From Streptomyces uncialis (lineage in GTDB: Bacteria; Actinomycetota; Actinomycetes; Streptomycetales; Streptomycetaceae): a stretch of DNA of 64,000 nucleotides. Shown here piece by piece: positions 34,457-46,600 of the stretch. The DNA lies in assembly GCF_036250755.1 (NCBI RefSeq), contig NZ_CP109583.1, positions 8,550,001 to 8,614,000 of the forward strand. Reading direction: 5' to 3'. How positions within the stretch are numbered: the first letter of the stretch is position 1; each line of letters begins with the position of its first letter. Made by a program: the position numbers and the translations under genes. The notes below the pieces were generated by a model. The model was not told where the DNA came from. It saw only the letters and a list, made by a program, of their open reading frames with translations, and did not search any database.

Positions 34457-34792
34457 GTGAGCATCTCGGTCCGGGTCCTCGACTCCACCAGTGGCCGCCC
34501 GGCGTCCGGTCTGGCGATCTCCCTGCACACCCCGGAGCACGGCGACGGGCCGTCCCTGGCGCGCGTCCGCACCGATGACGCGGGGAGGGTCGACCCGCTC
34601 GGGCCCGCTCTGCTGCCGAGGGGCGCGTACCGGCTGGTCTTCGCCACCGGCGAGTACTTCCGGGACCTGGGCTTCGAGACCCACTACACCGAGGTCATCC
34701 TGTCCGTGCACTACCCGGGTGACGCGGTGGACCTGCACATCCCGCTGTTCCTGAGCCCGTTCTCGTACAGCACCCACCGCGGCTCCCGCTAG
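34457..34792 (+). CDS. 5-hydroxyisourate hydrolase (transthyretin-like)
   Basis: A 111-residue protein with the family layout: SISVRVLDSTSGRPASGLAI at the start, RVRTDDAGRV in the middle, FATGEYFRDLG, and FETHYTEVILSVHYPG. The C-terminal signature is YSTHRGS, where the family usually has YRGS. HIUases convert 5-hydroxyisourate from uricase to OHCU in purine breakdown and form tetramers. The length (usually 110-115) is normal. The usual neighbours, OHCU decarboxylase and uricase, are absent. The GTG start at 34457 is chosen because the conserved domain begins immediately. Confidence 0.85.
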   Translation: MSISVRVLDSTSGRPASGLAISLHTPEHGDGPSLARVRTDDAGRVDPLGPALLPRGAYRLVFATGEYFRDLGFETHYTEVILSVHYPGDAVDLHIPLFLSPFSYSTHRGSR

Positions 34793-35029
34793 CCGGTGCC
34801 GTCCCCCGGCGTGCCCGGGGCACCTCGGCGCCGTCGTCCACGGGCAGGAGAGGTTCCGGGTGCCCGGGAACTCCCGCCGGACGGAGGGCCGGGGTCGTCG
34901 CCGGCCCGGACCCCGGGCGTACCGGGGCGGCGGGGCCGGTCGGTCCGGGGCCGTCAGGAGGACTGGACGGCGGTGGCAAGCGCTCTTCCGTGAACCTTTC
35001 GCGCGGCGATTCCCGAGGTGACACTTCGC
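34793..35029. promoter_or_regulatory. Upstream region of the polyketide synthase operon
   Basis: A 237-bp region that must hold the main promoter of the 27-kb PKS operon. I see no clear -35/-10 pair, SARP-like direct repeat or large palindrome. GAGG at 35014-35017 precedes the first PKS gene. Confidence 0.4.
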
Positions 35030-38000
35030 ATGGATGCATCGACGAATCCTCTCCAGGGCCGTTCCGTACCCGACGAGCCGGTGGCGATCGTCGGGATGGC
35101 GTGCCGGCTTCCCGGAGCGGCCGACCCCGGTGCCTACTGGCGGCTGCTCAGCGAGGGCGGGGACGCCGTGACCGAGGCGGCCGGGAGCCGCCGCGCCGCC
35201 GGTACGGCCGGCGGCCGGCGCAGGGCGGGCTTCCTCGACGACGTGGACACCTTCGACGCGGCCTTCTTCAACATCTCGCCGAACGAGGCCGCCGCGATGG
35301 ACCCCCAGCAGCGCCTCGTGCTCGAACTGGCCTGGGAGGCCTTCGAACACGCGCGGATGACCCCGGCCGCGCTGCGGGACTCCCCGGCCGGGGTCTTCGT
35401 CGGCGCCATCGCCCATGACTACGCGAACCTCCATGACCGCCTCGGCACCGACGGGATGACCGCGCACACCATGACCGGTGTGCAGCGCGGCCTCATCGCC
35501 AACCGGGTGTCGTACCGCTTCGGACTGCGCGGCCCCAGTCTGACGCTCGACGCGGGGCAGTGCTCCTCGCTGCTCGCCGTCCAGACCGCGTGCGAGGCGC
35601 TGCGGCGCGGCGACGCGGAGGTGGCCATCGCGGGCGGCGTCCATCTCAATCTCGTCCCGGAGAGCGATGAGGCCGTCGGCAGGTTCGGCGCGCTGTCGCC
35701 CGACGGCCGCTGCTACACGTTCGACAGCCGGGCGAACGGATTCGTGCGGGGCGAGGGCGGCGGGCTGGTCGTGCTGAAGCCGCTGTCGGCCGCGCTCGCG
35801 GACGGCGACACCGTGCACAGCGTGATCCTGGGCGGAGCGGTCAACAACGACGGCGGCGGCGAGGGGCTCACCGTACCGAGCGGACGCGCGCAGGAGGAGG
35901 TCGTACGACTCGCCTGCCGGCGGGCCGGGGTCGATCCCGCCGAGGTGCGGTACGTGGAGCTGCACGGTACGGGGACGAAGGTCGGTGACCCGGTCGAGGC
36001 GGCGGCGCTGGGTGCCGCGCTCGGCGCGGGCAGGCCCGAGGGCGGTGAGCTGCTGGTCGGTTCGGCGAAGACCAACATCGGCCATCTGGAGGGCGCGGCG
36101 GGCATCGCCGGGCTGCTCAAGGTCGTCCTCAGTATCAAGAACCGCCTGCTCGCGCCCAGTCTGAACTTCGAGACGCCCAACCCCCGTATCCCGCTCGCCG
36201 AACTGCGGTTGGACGTCGTGCGTGCCGCCCGGCGGTGGCCCGCGCGCGAGGGGCGTCTGATCGCCGGTGTCAGCTCCTTCGGGATGGGCGGCACCAACTG
36301 CCATCTGGTACTGGCCGAGCCGCCCACCCATGACACGGACACCGGGGAGCAAGCGCCCGGTGAGGGCGGGCCCTGGGTGCTCTCCGCCCGCTCGGCGGCG
36401 GCCCTCGGCGCACAGGCGGCGCGGCTGTCCGCGCATCTGGTGGAACGGCCGGGGACCGGGGCCGCCGATGTGGCGCTCTCCCTCGTCCGTACCCGCGCCA
36501 CGTTCGAGCACCGGGCCGTCGTCCTCGGCTCCGGCCGGGACGAGCTGCTGGCGGGTGTCGACTCCCTCGCGGCCGGCCGGCCCGGCGGATCGGTGGTGCG
36601 CGGCAGGGCCGTGGCGGGACCGCACGCCCTTGTCTTCCCCGGCCAGGGCTCGCAATGGCCTCAGATGGCCCGCGCCCTGCTCGACGACGGCCCCTCCGCG
36701 TTCACCGAACAGCTCGCGCGGTGCGCGCGGGCCCTTGAACCGCACACGGACTTCGCCCTGCTGGACGTACTGCGCGCAGCGCCCGGCGCTCCCGGCCTCG
36801 ACCGGGTCGACGTGGTCCAGCCCGCGCTGTGGGCGGTCCTGGTGTCACTGGCCGAACTGTGGCGCGCGCACGGCTTCGAGCCGGGCATGGTCATCGGCCA
36901 CTCCCAGGGCGAGATCGCCGCGGCGACGTCCATCGGCGCGCTGTCGGTGGACGACGGGGCCCGGGTGGTGGCCCTGCGCAGCCGGGCGATCCGACGGCTG
37001 TCCGGCGGCGGCATGATGTCGGTCGGCGCACCCGCCGACGTGGTCACCGAGCGGCTGGCCTCGGTGGACGGGGTCGGCATCGCCGCGCTGAACGGCCCGC
37101 GTTCCGTCGTCGTGTCCGGCACGGCCCGAGGGCTCGAAGCGCTCCGCGCCTCGCTGGACGCCGACGGCTACCGCACCAAGCTCCTCCCCGTCGGCTACGC
37201 CTCGCACTCCGCGGCCGTCGACGGACTGCGTGACGAGATCCTCGACGCGCTGGCGCCGATCAGGCCCGTGTCGACGGCCACGCCGTTCCTCTCCACGCTG
37301 ACCGGGGAGGCGATGGACACCGCCGGGCTGGACGCCGACTACTGGTTCCGCAGCCTGCGCCGCCCCGTGCGGTTCATGGACGCCACCCGGCAGGCGCTGG
37401 CCCGCGACTGCGCGCTGTTCGTCGAGTGCAGCCCGCATCCGGTGCTGGTCGGCGGTATCGAGGAGACAGTGGAGGAGGCCGAGCGCGACGCGGCGGTCGT
37501 CGGCACGCTCCGGCGCGACGACGGCGGCCCGGACCGCTTCCTGCGGAGCGTCGCGGAGGCGTTCACCGCGGGCGCCGCCATCGACTGGGACATCCACTGC
37601 GCCGTACCGGGGGCCCGGACGACGGACCTGCCGACGTACGCGTTCCAGCGGCGGCGGCACTGGCTGGGCGCCGCATCGCCGCGCGCCGCGTCCCCCACCG
37701 GGACGGCTCCGGCCGGGCCGCAGGACACACCGTCCGACGAGGCCGTGGCCGGGCCGCCCGCCCTGTCCCGCGCCGAACTGCGCGACCTGGTGACCGCGAC
37801 CGCAGCGGCGGTCCTCGGGCACGCCGACAGCGGTGAGCTGGACCCGTCGCTGACCTTCAAGGAACTCGGACTCGACTCGGCCGGGTCGGTGGAACTGCGC
37901 AACAGGCTCCAGTCGTCGACCGGGCTGCGGCTGCCCACGACGGTGCTCTTCAACTTCCCCACGCCGGAACGCCTGGCGGGACATCTGCGCGACCGGGTCA

Positions 38001-41000
38001 GCGGAGCGACCCCGGGAACGACGCACGCGGCCGGGGCCCCGGCGGGCGGCACGCCGGACGACGACCCCGTCGTCATCGTCTCGATGGGCTGCCGCTACCC
38101 CGGTGACGTGGCGTCCCCCGACGATCTGTGGCGGCTGGTCGCCGACGGCACCGACGCGATCTCGCCGCTGCCCGCCGACCGCGGCTGGGACCTGGACGCG
38201 CTGCACGGCGCGGGTCCCGGCCGTCCCGGCACCTGCGCGACGCGCCACGGCGGTTTCGTGCACGACGCGGACACGTTCGACGCGGCGTTCTTCGGTCTGA
38301 GTCCGCGCGAGGCGCTGGCGATGGACCCGCAGCAGCGGCTGCTGCTGGAGACGGCGTGGGAGGCCGTCGAGCGCGCCGGTATCGACCCCGCCTCGCTGGC
38401 GGGCTCGCGGACCGGGGTGTTCGTCGGCGCCATGTCCACGGACTACGGCCCCCGGCTGCACCGGCCGGGCGGCGGCGTGGACGGCCATCTGCTCACCGGG
38501 ACGGCGCTCAGCGTGGCGTCGGGACGTATCGCGTACACCTTCGGTCTGCGGGGTCCGGCGCTCACCGTCGACACCGCATGCTCGTCCTCGCTGGTGGCCG
38601 TCCAGCTCGCGACCCAGGCGCTGCGCCGCGGTGACTGCTCGCTGGCGCTGGCCGGCGGTGTGACGGTGATGGCCAACCCGGGCAACCTCGTGGAGTTCAG
38701 CAGACAGAACGGTCTCGCGGCCGACGGCCGCGCCAAGGCGTTCGCCGCGTCGGCGGACGGCACCGCGTTCGCCGAGGGCAGCGGTGTGCTGCTGCTGGAA
38801 CGGCTGTCGGACGCGCGCCGCAACGGGCACCCCGTGCTCGCGGTGATCCGCGGTGTCGCGGTCAACCAGGACGGCGCGAGCAACGGCCTGACCGCGCCCA
38901 ACGGCGAGGCGCAGGAGCAGGTCATCCGGCAGGCCCTCGCCGACGCGCGGCTCACCCCGGCGGAGGTCGACGCGGTCGAGGCGCACGGCACGGGCACGGC
39001 GCTCGGCGACCCGATCGAGGCCGACGCGATCCTGGCGACGTACGGGCAGGACCGGCGGGACGGGTCCTCGCTCTGGCTGGGCTCGGTGAAGTCGAACATC
39101 GGTCACACCCAGGCCGCCGCCGGGGTGGCGGGCGTCATCAAGATGGTGATGGCGATGCGGCACGGAACCCTGCCGCGCACGCTGCACGTGGACGAACCCA
39201 CCGCCGCCGTCGACTGGGCGGCCGGCCGGGTGCGGCTGCTGACCGAGGAACGCGCGTGGACGCCCGGCGAACGGCCGCTGCGCGCCGCGGTGTCCAGCTT
39301 CGGCATCAGCGGCACCAACGCCCACCTCGTCCTGGAATCCGCCCCCGCGACACCTGCCGAACCCGCGACACGAGCCGAACCGCTGAGCGAGCACGCGGGC
39401 GAGGACGTGGGCGAGCGTGCGGGCGGGGAATCCGCGGAAGGGCCCCTGGTGTGGGTCGTCTCGGCCCGGTCCGCCGCGTCGCTGCGTGCGCAGGGCGAGC
39501 GGCTGCGCGCCTACGCGGCGGCGGCCTCCGACGGTGAACTGGCCGCGACCGGACCCCAGCTGGCCCGTCGGCCGTCCTTCGCCCACCGGGCCGTGGTGGT
39601 CGCCGCGAACCGCACGGAACTGACCGGGGCGCTGGCCGCGCTCGCGGCGGGCACCCCGCACACCGCGCTGTCGGCCGGGGTCGCCGGGACGGACGCGCAA
39701 CCGGTGTTCCTCTTCCCCGGCCAGGGCGCCCAATGGCCCGGTATGGCGGCCGGCCTGCTGGCGGACGACCCCGTGTTCGCCACCCATCTGAAGCGCTGCG
39801 ACGAGGCGCTGGCCCCGTACACCGGCTGGTCCGTACGGGACGTGCTGAGCTCGGCCGACGGCGCTCCCGCGCTCGAAGGCTCCCAGGTCATCCAGCCGGT
39901 CCTGTTCGCGCTGATGGTCGCGCTCGCCGAGATGTGGCGCGCCGCCGGTATCGAGCCCGCGGCGGTGGTCGGGCACTCGCAGGGCGAGATCGCCGCCGCG
40001 TACGTCTCGGGCGCGCTCTCCCTGGACGACGCCGCGAAGGTCGCGGCGCTGCGCAGTCAGGTGCTGTCCGCGCTCGACGGCACCGGTGGTGTGCTGTCGG
40101 TGGCGCTGCCCGTCGACCAGGTGCGGGAGCGGCTCACGCCCTGGGCGGACAAGCTGTGGGTGGCGGTGGACAACGGGCCTTCGAGCACCGTGATCGCCGG
40201 TGACCCGACCGCGATGGACGAGTTCACCGCCAAGTGGGGCGACACCGTGCGGTTGCGGCGCACGGCCCTCGACTACGCCTCCCACACCCCGCACATGGCC
40301 GCCGTACGCGACGAACTCATCGACCGCATCGGCACGTTGAAGCCGACGGACGCCATGACCGCGATCTGCTCCTCCTGCGAGGGCGGCTTCGTCCCCGGTA
40401 CGACGATGACCACCGAGTACTGGTACCGCAGCCTCGCGGGCGAGGTCCGGTTCGACGCGGCCGTCCGCGCGTTCCACGAGTACGCCAACCCGCTGTTCAT
40501 CGAGGTGAGCCCGCATCCGATCCTGGCGGGCGCGGTCCAGGAGATCCTGGAGAGCGCGCACATGGCGGGCGGCTCCGTCGGTTCGCTGCGACGCGGCGCG
40601 GGGGACCGGCACCAGTTCCTCAAGGCCGCCGCCCAGGCGTACGTCCAGGGCGCCCCCATCGCGTGGGGCGCCGTCCTCGGGCCGGTACGGCGCCGGGTCG
40701 AGCCGCCGACGTACGCGTTCGACCGGCGCAGGTTCTGGCTGGACGGCGCCGACCCCGTCCGGCCCGCCGGGGCCACGGAGCACCCGCTGCTCGACACCGT
40801 CGTCGAGCTGGCGGGCGAGGACGGGTTCCTGCTCTGCGGGCGGCTCTCGCGCACCGCCGCGCCCTGGCTCGCCGACCACACCGTGGGCGACGCCGTGCTG
40901 CTGCCGGGGACCGCGTTCGTGGAACTCGCCCTGGAGGCGGCGGCCGTGTCCGGCGCCGGACCGGTCGCCGAACTGACCCTGGAGGCACCGCTGCCGCTGC

Positions 41001-43591
41001 CGGAGCACGGCACGGTGGAGATCCAGGTCACCGTCGGCGGCGCCGATGACGACGGGCGGCGCGCGCTCGCCGTCCACGCCCGCCCCGCCGACGAACCCGG
41101 GACGGGCTGGAGCCGTCACGCGAGCGGCACGCTGGCCCCCGCCGGCGGCGACACGCGGACCCCTCCGCTCACCGAGTGGCCGCCCCCGGGCGCCACCCCG
41201 GTCGATCTGACTGGCGCCTACGAACGGCTCACCGACGCGTCCTACACCTACGGTCCCGCCTTCCGGGGGCTCACCGCGGCCTGGCGTGACGGTGCCGGGC
41301 TGTACGCCGAGGTCCGGCTGCCCGAGGAGACGGAGGCCGGCGCGGCGGACTTCACGCTGCACCCGGCGCTGCTCGACGCGGCCCTGCACCTCCTGGTGCT
41401 CGACGCCGCCGACAGCCCCGACGACACCGGGCTGCTGCTGCCCTTCTCCTGGTCGGGCGTGCGCACGGCGACCCGCGGGGCCGCCCTGCTGCGCGTACGG
41501 CTGACCCCGTCGGCCGGTGGCGGGCACGCGCTGGCCCTGCACGACGAGGAAGGGCGATGGTGCGGCGGGGTCGACGAACTGACCCTGCGCCGGGTGCCGA
41601 AGGACAGTGTGCTGCCCGCGCCCCAGGGCGGCCCGTACCGGATCGACTGGGTCGCCAGGCAGTTCACCGTGCCCTCGCGCGACGACCTCGCCGCACGCCG
41701 GTGGGCCGTCGTCGGGACCGACCCGCGCGCCGAGGGGATCTCCCGGGCACTGGGGGACGACGGGATCAGCGCGCCGCTCCACTACGAACTCTCCTCGGCG
41801 GCCGAACCGTCGGCGGGCCCCGCGCCGTCCGTCGTCGTCGTGCCGTACCTCCCGGACCCCGACGACGCGGCCGAGGACCCGGCGTACGCGGTGGGGCGGA
41901 CGCTCTACGACATCGTGGACGCGATGCAGCAGTGGCTGGGCGACGAAAGGTTCGCCGAGTCCCGGCTGGTCCTCGCCGCCTCCCGCACGGCACTGGCCGA
42001 CGCCCCGGTATGGGGCCTGGTCAGATCGGCGCAGACCGAGCACCCGGGCCGCTTCGTCCTCGCCGATGTCGGAGCGGACCGCCCGGGGCAATGGGCGCTG
42101 CTGGCCGCCGCGCTCGACGCGGACGAACCCCAGATCGCCGTACAGGACGGACAGATCCTGGTGCCCCGGGTAGCCCGTACGCCCGGCGCGGCCCCCGACG
42201 AAGGCGGGCCGGGCGACGTACCCGACTCCGGCCTGGCGGACGGCACCGTGCTCGTCACGGGCGGTACGAGCGGCCTCGGCGCGCTCACCGCGGCCCGGCT
42301 CGTGAGCCACCACGGGGTGCGCCATCTGCTGCTGACGTCCCGCAGGGGAACGGCGGCGCCCGGCACCGGGGAACTCGCCGCCGCCCTGATGGAGCTCGGC
42401 GCCACGGTCAGGATCGAGTCGTGCGACGTCACCGACCGCCCGGCCGTGACGAAGCTGCTCGCGTCGCTGCCCGCGGACCGGCCGCTCGTCGGGGTGGTCC
42501 ACGCCGCGGGCGTGCTGGACGACACCACCCTCCAAGGACTCTCCCCCGAACGGCTCGACCCGGTGCTGGCGCCCAAGACGGAGGCGGGCTGGCTGCTCCA
42601 CGAGCTCACCAGCACCCTGCCGCTGCGCCTGTTCGTGCTGTTCTCCTCGGTCGCCGGGGTGGTCGGCAACGCGGGACAGGCCAACTACGCCGCGGCGAAC
42701 GCCTTCCTGGACGCCCTGGCCGCACACCGCCGCGGCCTCGGACTGCCCGGCGTCTCGGTCGCCTGGGGCCCCTGGTCGGACACCGGGATGGCCGCCGGAC
42801 TCACGGCGGCCGACATCTCCCGGCTGACGGCGGGCGGCGTCGGGATGCTGAGCCGCGAACAGGGCCTGGACCTCCTGGACACGGCCTTGCGCGGGGCCCC
42901 TGACGCGCTGCTGGTCGCCTCCCGCTGGGAGACGGCCGCGCTGCGCGCACGGGCCGCCGCGGGCGACGACGCGATCCCCGCGGTCCTGCGCGACCTGGTC
43001 CCCGCCGCGCGCCGCGCGAGGACCGCCGCTCCCGGCGGCGCCGTTCGGACGGGCACCCCCCGGACGGACGGCGCGCCCCCGGCCGGTGGCGCCCTGGCGG
43101 CCAGGCTGGCGGGGCTCGACAGGGCGGCGGCCCGCACCGTGGTCCTCGACCTCGTACGCGGCCAGGTCGCGGTCGCGCTCGGGCACGACTCCGCCGCCGA
43201 CATCGGACTGGAACGCCCCTTCAGCGATCTGGGCGTCGACTCGCTGACCTCCGTCGAACTGCGCAACCGGCTCCGCACCGCCACCGGACTGCCGCTCCCG
43301 GCGACGCTCGTCTTCAGCATCCCCACCGTGTCGGAGCTCGCCGACTACCTGCTCGGCGAACTGGCCCCCGCGCCACCGGCGGCCGACGAACTGCTCCGGG
43401 AAGCGCTCGATGCCGTCACCGTGCGGCTCGACGCCTCCGACGAAGCGTCCGGCGAGCGCGCCAGGGTCACGGCGGCTCTCGAAGCGGCCCTCCGGCGACT
43501 CACCGCGCCCCCCGGCGAGGACGACTCCCTGCCGCAGCTCGACGCCGCCTCGGACGAAGAGCTCTTCCGATTCATCGACAACCGACTCTGA
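35030..43591 (+). CDS. Type I modular PKS 1: loading module (KSQ-AT-ACP) and module 1 (KS-AT-DH-KR-ACP)
   Basis: A 2853-residue protein without an N-terminal docking helix, so it starts the assembly line. The first KS reads [10 protein letters not shown]: Gln177 replaces the active Cys, the KSQ type that decarboxylates an extender to make the starter. The loading AT has GHSQGE (Ser625) and YASH (723-726), which indicates methylmalonyl-CoA, hence a propionyl starter. ACP Ser is at 950. Module 1: KS Cys1184, AT Ser1650 with YASH at 1749, DH His1950 in [12 protein letters not shown] (the conserved Gly of HxxxGxxxxP is Asp), KR with TGGTSGLG near 2410 and LDD (B type), ACP Ser2738. A C-terminal docking segment ends LFRFIDNRL. 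The ATG at 35030 is preferred to a GTG at 35018. Confidence 0.92.
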   Translation: MDASTNPLQGRSVPDEPVAIVGMACRLPGAADPGAYWRLLSEGGDAVTEAAGSRRAAGTAGGRRRAGFLDDVDTFDAAFFNISPNEAAAMDPQQRLVLELAWEAFEHARMTPAALRDSPAGVFVGAIAHDYANLHDRLGTDGMTAHTMTGVQRGLIANRVSYRFGLRGPSLTLDAGQCSSLLAVQTACEALRRGDAEVAIAGGVHLNLVPESDEAVGRFGALSPDGRCYTFDSRANGFVRGEGGGLVVLKPLSAALADGDTVHSVILGGAVNNDGGGEGLTVPSGRAQEEVVRLACRRAGVDPAEVRYVELHGTGTKVGDPVEAAALGAALGAGRPEGGELLVGSAKTNIGHLEGAAGIAGLLKVVLSIKNRLLAPSLNFETPNPRIPLAELRLDVVRAARRWPAREGRLIAGVSSFGMGGTNCHLVLAEPPTHDTDTGEQAPGEGGPWVLSARSAAALGAQAARLSAHLVERPGTGAADVALSLVRTRATFEHRAVVLGSGRDELLAGVDSLAAGRPGGSVVRGRAVAGPHALVFPGQGSQWPQMARALLDDGPSAFTEQLARCARALEPHTDFALLDVLRAAPGAPGLDRVDVVQPALWAVLVSLAELWRAHGFEPGMVIGHSQGEIAAATSIGALSVDDGARVVALRSRAIRRLSGGGMMSVGAPADVVTERLASVDGVGIAALNGPRSVVVSGTARGLEALRASLDADGYRTKLLPVGYASHSAAVDGLRDEILDALAPIRPVSTATPFLSTLTGEAMDTAGLDADYWFRSLRRPVRFMDATRQALARDCALFVECSPHPVLVGGIEETVEEAERDAAVVGTLRRDDGGPDRFLRSVAEAFTAGAAIDWDIHCAVPGARTTDLPTYAFQRRRHWLGAASPRAASPTGTAPAGPQDTPSDEAVAGPPALSRAELRDLVTATAAAVLGHADSGELDPSLTFKELGLDSAGSVELRNRLQSSTGLRLPTTVLFNFPTPERLAGHLRDRVSGATPGTTHAAGAPAGGTPDDDPVVIVSMGCRYPGDVASPDDLWRLVADGTDAISPLPADRGWDLDALHGAGPGRPGTCATRHGGFVHDADTFDAAFFGLSPREALAMDPQQRLLLETAWEAVERAGIDPASLAGSRTGVFVGAMSTDYGPRLHRPGGGVDGHLLTGTALSVASGRIAYTFGLRGPALTVDTACSSSLVAVQLATQALRRGDCSLALAGGVTVMANPGNLVEFSRQNGLAADGRAKAFAASADGTAFAEGSGVLLLERLSDARRNGHPVLAVIRGVAVNQDGASNGLTAPNGEAQEQVIRQALADARLTPAEVDAVEAHGTGTALGDPIEADAILATYGQDRRDGSSLWLGSVKSNIGHTQAAAGVAGVIKMVMAMRHGTLPRTLHVDEPTAAVDWAAGRVRLLTEERAWTPGERPLRAAVSSFGISGTNAHLVLESAPATPAEPATRAEPLSEHAGEDVGERAGGESAEGPLVWVVSARSAASLRAQGERLRAYAAAASDGELAATGPQLARRPSFAHRAVVVAANRTELTGALAALAAGTPHTALSAGVAGTDAQPVFLFPGQGAQWPGMAAGLLADDPVFATHLKRCDEALAPYTGWSVRDVLSSADGAPALEGSQVIQPVLFALMVALAEMWRAAGIEPAAVVGHSQGEIAAAYVSGALSLDDAAKVAALRSQVLSALDGTGGVLSVALPVDQVRERLTPWADKLWVAVDNGPSSTVIAGDPTAMDEFTAKWGDTVRLRRTALDYASHTPHMAAVRDELIDRIGTLKPTDAMTAICSSCEGGFVPGTTMTTEYWYRSLAGEVRFDAAVRAFHEYANPLFIEVSPHPILAGAVQEILESAHMAGGSVGSLRRGAGDRHQFLKAAAQAYVQGAPIAWGAVLGPVRRRVEPPTYAFDRRRFWLDGADPVRPAGATEHPLLDTVVELAGEDGFLLCGRLSRTAAPWLADHTVGDAVLLPGTAFVELALEAAAVSGAGPVAELTLEAPLPLPEHGTVEIQVTVGGADDDGRRALAVHARPADEPGTGWSRHASGTLAPAGGDTRTPPLTEWPPPGATPVDLTGAYERLTDASYTYGPAFRGLTAAWRDGAGLYAEVRLPEETEAGAADFTLHPALLDAALHLLVLDAADSPDDTGLLLPFSWSGVRTATRGAALLRVRLTPSAGGGHALALHDEEGRWCGGVDELTLRRVPKDSVLPAPQGGPYRIDWVARQFTVPSRDDLAARRWAVVGTDPRAEGISRALGDDGISAPLHYELSSAAEPSAGPAPSVVVVPYLPDPDDAAEDPAYAVGRTLYDIVDAMQQWLGDERFAESRLVLAASRTALADAPVWGLVRSAQTEHPGRFVLADVGADRPGQWALLAAALDADEPQIAVQDGQILVPRVARTPGAAPDEGGPGDVPDSGLADGTVLVTGGTSGLGALTAARLVSHHGVRHLLLTSRRGTAAPGTGELAAALMELGATVRIESCDVTDRPAVTKLLASLPADRPLVGVVHAAGVLDDTTLQGLSPERLDPVLAPKTEAGWLLHELTSTLPLRLFVLFSSVAGVVGNAGQANYAAANAFLDALAAHRRGLGLPGVSVAWGPWSDTGMAAGLTAADISRLTAGGVGMLSREQGLDLLDTALRGAPDALLVASRWETAALRARAAAGDDAIPAVLRDLVPAARRARTAAPGGAVRTGTPRTDGAPPAGGALAARLAGLDRAAARTVVLDLVRGQVAVALGHDSAADIGLERPFSDLGVDSLTSVELRNRLRTATGLPLPATLVFSIPTVSELADYLLGELAPAPPAADELLREALDAVTVRLDASDEASGERARVTAALEAALRRLTAPPGEDDSLPQLDAASDEELFRFIDNRL

Positions 43592-43607
43592 CGCGAGGGA
43601 TGCAGCG

Positions 43608-46600
43608 ATGGCCGGCGAAGACAGACTGCGTGACTATCTCAAGCGGGCGACCCTGGACCTCGCCGACACCCGCCGCCGCCTGGCGGAGAACGACGCCCGC
43701 AAGCACGAACCCATCGCCGTCATCGGCATGGCCTGCCGCTACCCCGGCGGGGTGAACGGCCCCCAGGACCTCTGGGACCTTGTCGAGGACGGGCGGGAGG
43801 GCGTGGGCGCCTTCCCCACCGACCGGGGCTGGGACCTGGAGAAGCTGTACGACCCCGACCCCGAGAAGCCGGGCACCACCTACACCCGGCGCGGTGGGTT
43901 CCTGCACGACGCCGGCGAGTTCGACGCCCCCTTCTTCCAGATGAGCCCGCGCAACGCCCTCGCGACCGACCCCCACCACCGGCTGCTCCTGGAGATCAGC
44001 TGGGAGGCGTTCGAGAGCGCCGGCATCGATCCCGCGTCGGCGCGCGGCAGCAGAACCGGCGTCTACACCGGGATGATGTACGACTACTACTCGACGCAGT
44101 TCCTCGGGCGGATGCCCGACGACATGGACGGCACCCTGCTGATCTCCAGTGCCCCCAGCGTCCTGTCGGGCCGGGTCGCGTACACCTTCGGCCTGGAAGG
44201 GCCCGCGGTCACCCTCGACACCGCGTGCTCGTCGTCCCTGGTCGCCATCAACCTCGCCGTGCAGGCGCTGCGTGGCGGTGAGTGCGCCACGGCCCTCGCG
44301 GGCGGCATCACGGTGATGGCGACCCCCGACTCGTTCGTGGCGTTCTCCCGGCAGCGCGCGCTCGCCCCCGACGGCGTCTGCAAGTCGTTCTCCACCGACG
44401 CCGACGGCGCCGTATGGGCCGAGGGCGCGGGCGTGCTGCTCCTGGAACGGCTCTCCGACGCGCGGCGCAACGGACACCGGGTGCACGGCGTCATCAAGGG
44501 GATCGCCGTCAACCAGGACGGCGCGAGCAACGGCATGACCGCGCCCAACGGCCCCTCCCAGGAACGGGTCATCCTCCAGAGCCTCGCCGACGCGCGGCTG
44601 GAGACCCAGGACGTCGACGTGGTGGAGGCCCACGGCACGGGCACACCCCTCGGCGACCCGATCGAGGCGCACGCCATCCTCGCGACCTACGGCCGCGACC
44701 GGCCCGCCGACCGGCCGCTGCGCCTCGGCTCCGCGAAGTCGAACATCGGGCACACCCAGGCGGCGGCGGGCGTCGCGGGCATCATCAAGATGCTCATGGC
44801 GATGCGGCACGGCGTGATGCCGCGCACCCTGCACGTCTCCGAACCCTCCCACCATGTGGACTGGGCGTCCGGCGCGGTGGAACTCCTCACCGAAGCGCGC
44901 CCCTGGGAGCGCCGCGGCGACGAACCCCGCCGGGCCGCCGTGTCGTCGTTCGGGATCAGCGGCACCAACGCGCATGTCGTCCTCGAAGAGCCCGCGGACA
45001 CCCCGCCCGACCCCGCCGGGACGGCGCCCCGACCGGACACCACGACCGCGTGGGCGATCAGCGGGCGGACCGCGGCGTCCCTGCGCGAACAGGTGCGGCG
45101 GCTGTACGACCGGGTCGCCGCCGACGGGACGGTCCACCCCGTGGACGTGGCCCACTCGCTCACCACCAGCCGCGCCCGCTTCGACCACCGCGCCGTCGTG
45201 TGGGGGACCACCCGCGCGGAACTGCTGGACGCCCTCGCGGGCCACCTCGACGACCGCCCCGGCACCCCCGTCGCCGTCGGTACCGCACGCGGCGGGCCGC
45301 GCACGGCCTTCCTCTTCACCGGACAGGGCGGCCAGCGCCCCGGTATGGGACGCGACCTGTACCGCGCCTTCCCGGTCTTCGCCGCCGCCCTCGACGAGGT
45401 GTGCGCCGCGCTCGACCCGCATCTCGACCGCCCGCTGCGCGAGGTGATGTGGGCCGCCGAGGGCAGCGCGGACGCCGAACTGCTCGACCGGACCTACTAC
45501 ACCCAGCCGGCCCTGTTCGCCTACCAGGTGGCGCTCTTCCGTCTCCTCACCTCCTTCGGTGTGACCCCGGACCGGGTGGCGGGCCACTCCGTCGGCGAGA
45601 TCGCCGCCGCGCACCTCGCCGGGGTGTGGGACCTGGCCGACGCCGCCAGACTGATCACCGCGCGCAGCGCGCTGATGCAGGCCCTGCCCGCGCGCGGAGC
45701 GATGGTCGCCGTGGCCGCGTCCTACGACGAGGTGCTCCCCGAACTCGACGGCATCGGCCATCTGGTGGACGTGGCGGCCGTCAACGGCCCCGCCGGTGTG
45801 GTGCTCTCGGGCGACGAGGACACCTGCCTCGCCGTGGCCGGGCGATGGCGCGAGCGCGGCAGGCGCACCCGCCGCCTCGATGTCAGCCACGCCTTCCACT
45901 CGCCGCTGATGGAGCCGATGCTCGACGGGTTCGCCGCCGGGCTGACGGCCCTCACCTTCCACGAACCCCGACTGGACCACGAGACGAACCTGGGCCCCGA
46001 CCGGTCATGGTCCGACCCCGCCTACTGGACGGACCAGATCAGGAACACCGTCCGGTTCGGCCCGATGATCGACCGCCTGGCGAACGCGGACACCGGCACC
46101 TACCTCGAACTCGGCCCGCGCCCCGTGCTGTCGGGGATGGTCCGCGAATGCCTGCCCGACACGACGGCGACCGTGGCGGCCACCTACCGCAAGGGGTACG
46201 GGGAGCCCGAGGCGCTGCTCGCCTGCCTGGCCGAGGCGTTCGTGACCGGCAGCGATGTCGACTGGACCGCGGCGGCGCCCGGCGGAAGGGCCGTCGACCT
46301 GCCGACGTACGCCTTCGACCGTGAGCGCTACTGGCTGATCGCCCCGCCCGCGCGGGGCGGGATCACCGCCGCGGGACTGCGGGAATCCACCCACCCGCTG
46401 CTCGCCGCCGCGGTCGATGTCGCCGCCGACGGCGGGGTGGTGGCGACCGGACGGCTGGCGCTCGCCGATCTGCCGTGGCTCGCCGACCATGTGATCGGCG
46501 GTGTCGTGGTGGTACCGGGAGCCGCCCTGCTCGACCTGGTGCTGGAGGCCGGCGGCCAGGCCGGGTTCGACCGGGTGGACGAGCTGACCTTCGAGGCACC

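Noticed and set aside
36845..43186. Very long open frame on the minus strand opposite PKS 1 (also opposite PKS 2 and 3, and on the + strand across 15299-17200 and 23821-26904)
   Set aside because: These are antisense shadows of high-GC genes; their translations are low-complexity Arg/Gly/Pro/Ala or His/Gln-rich and show no domain pattern, whereas the other strand has clear motifs.
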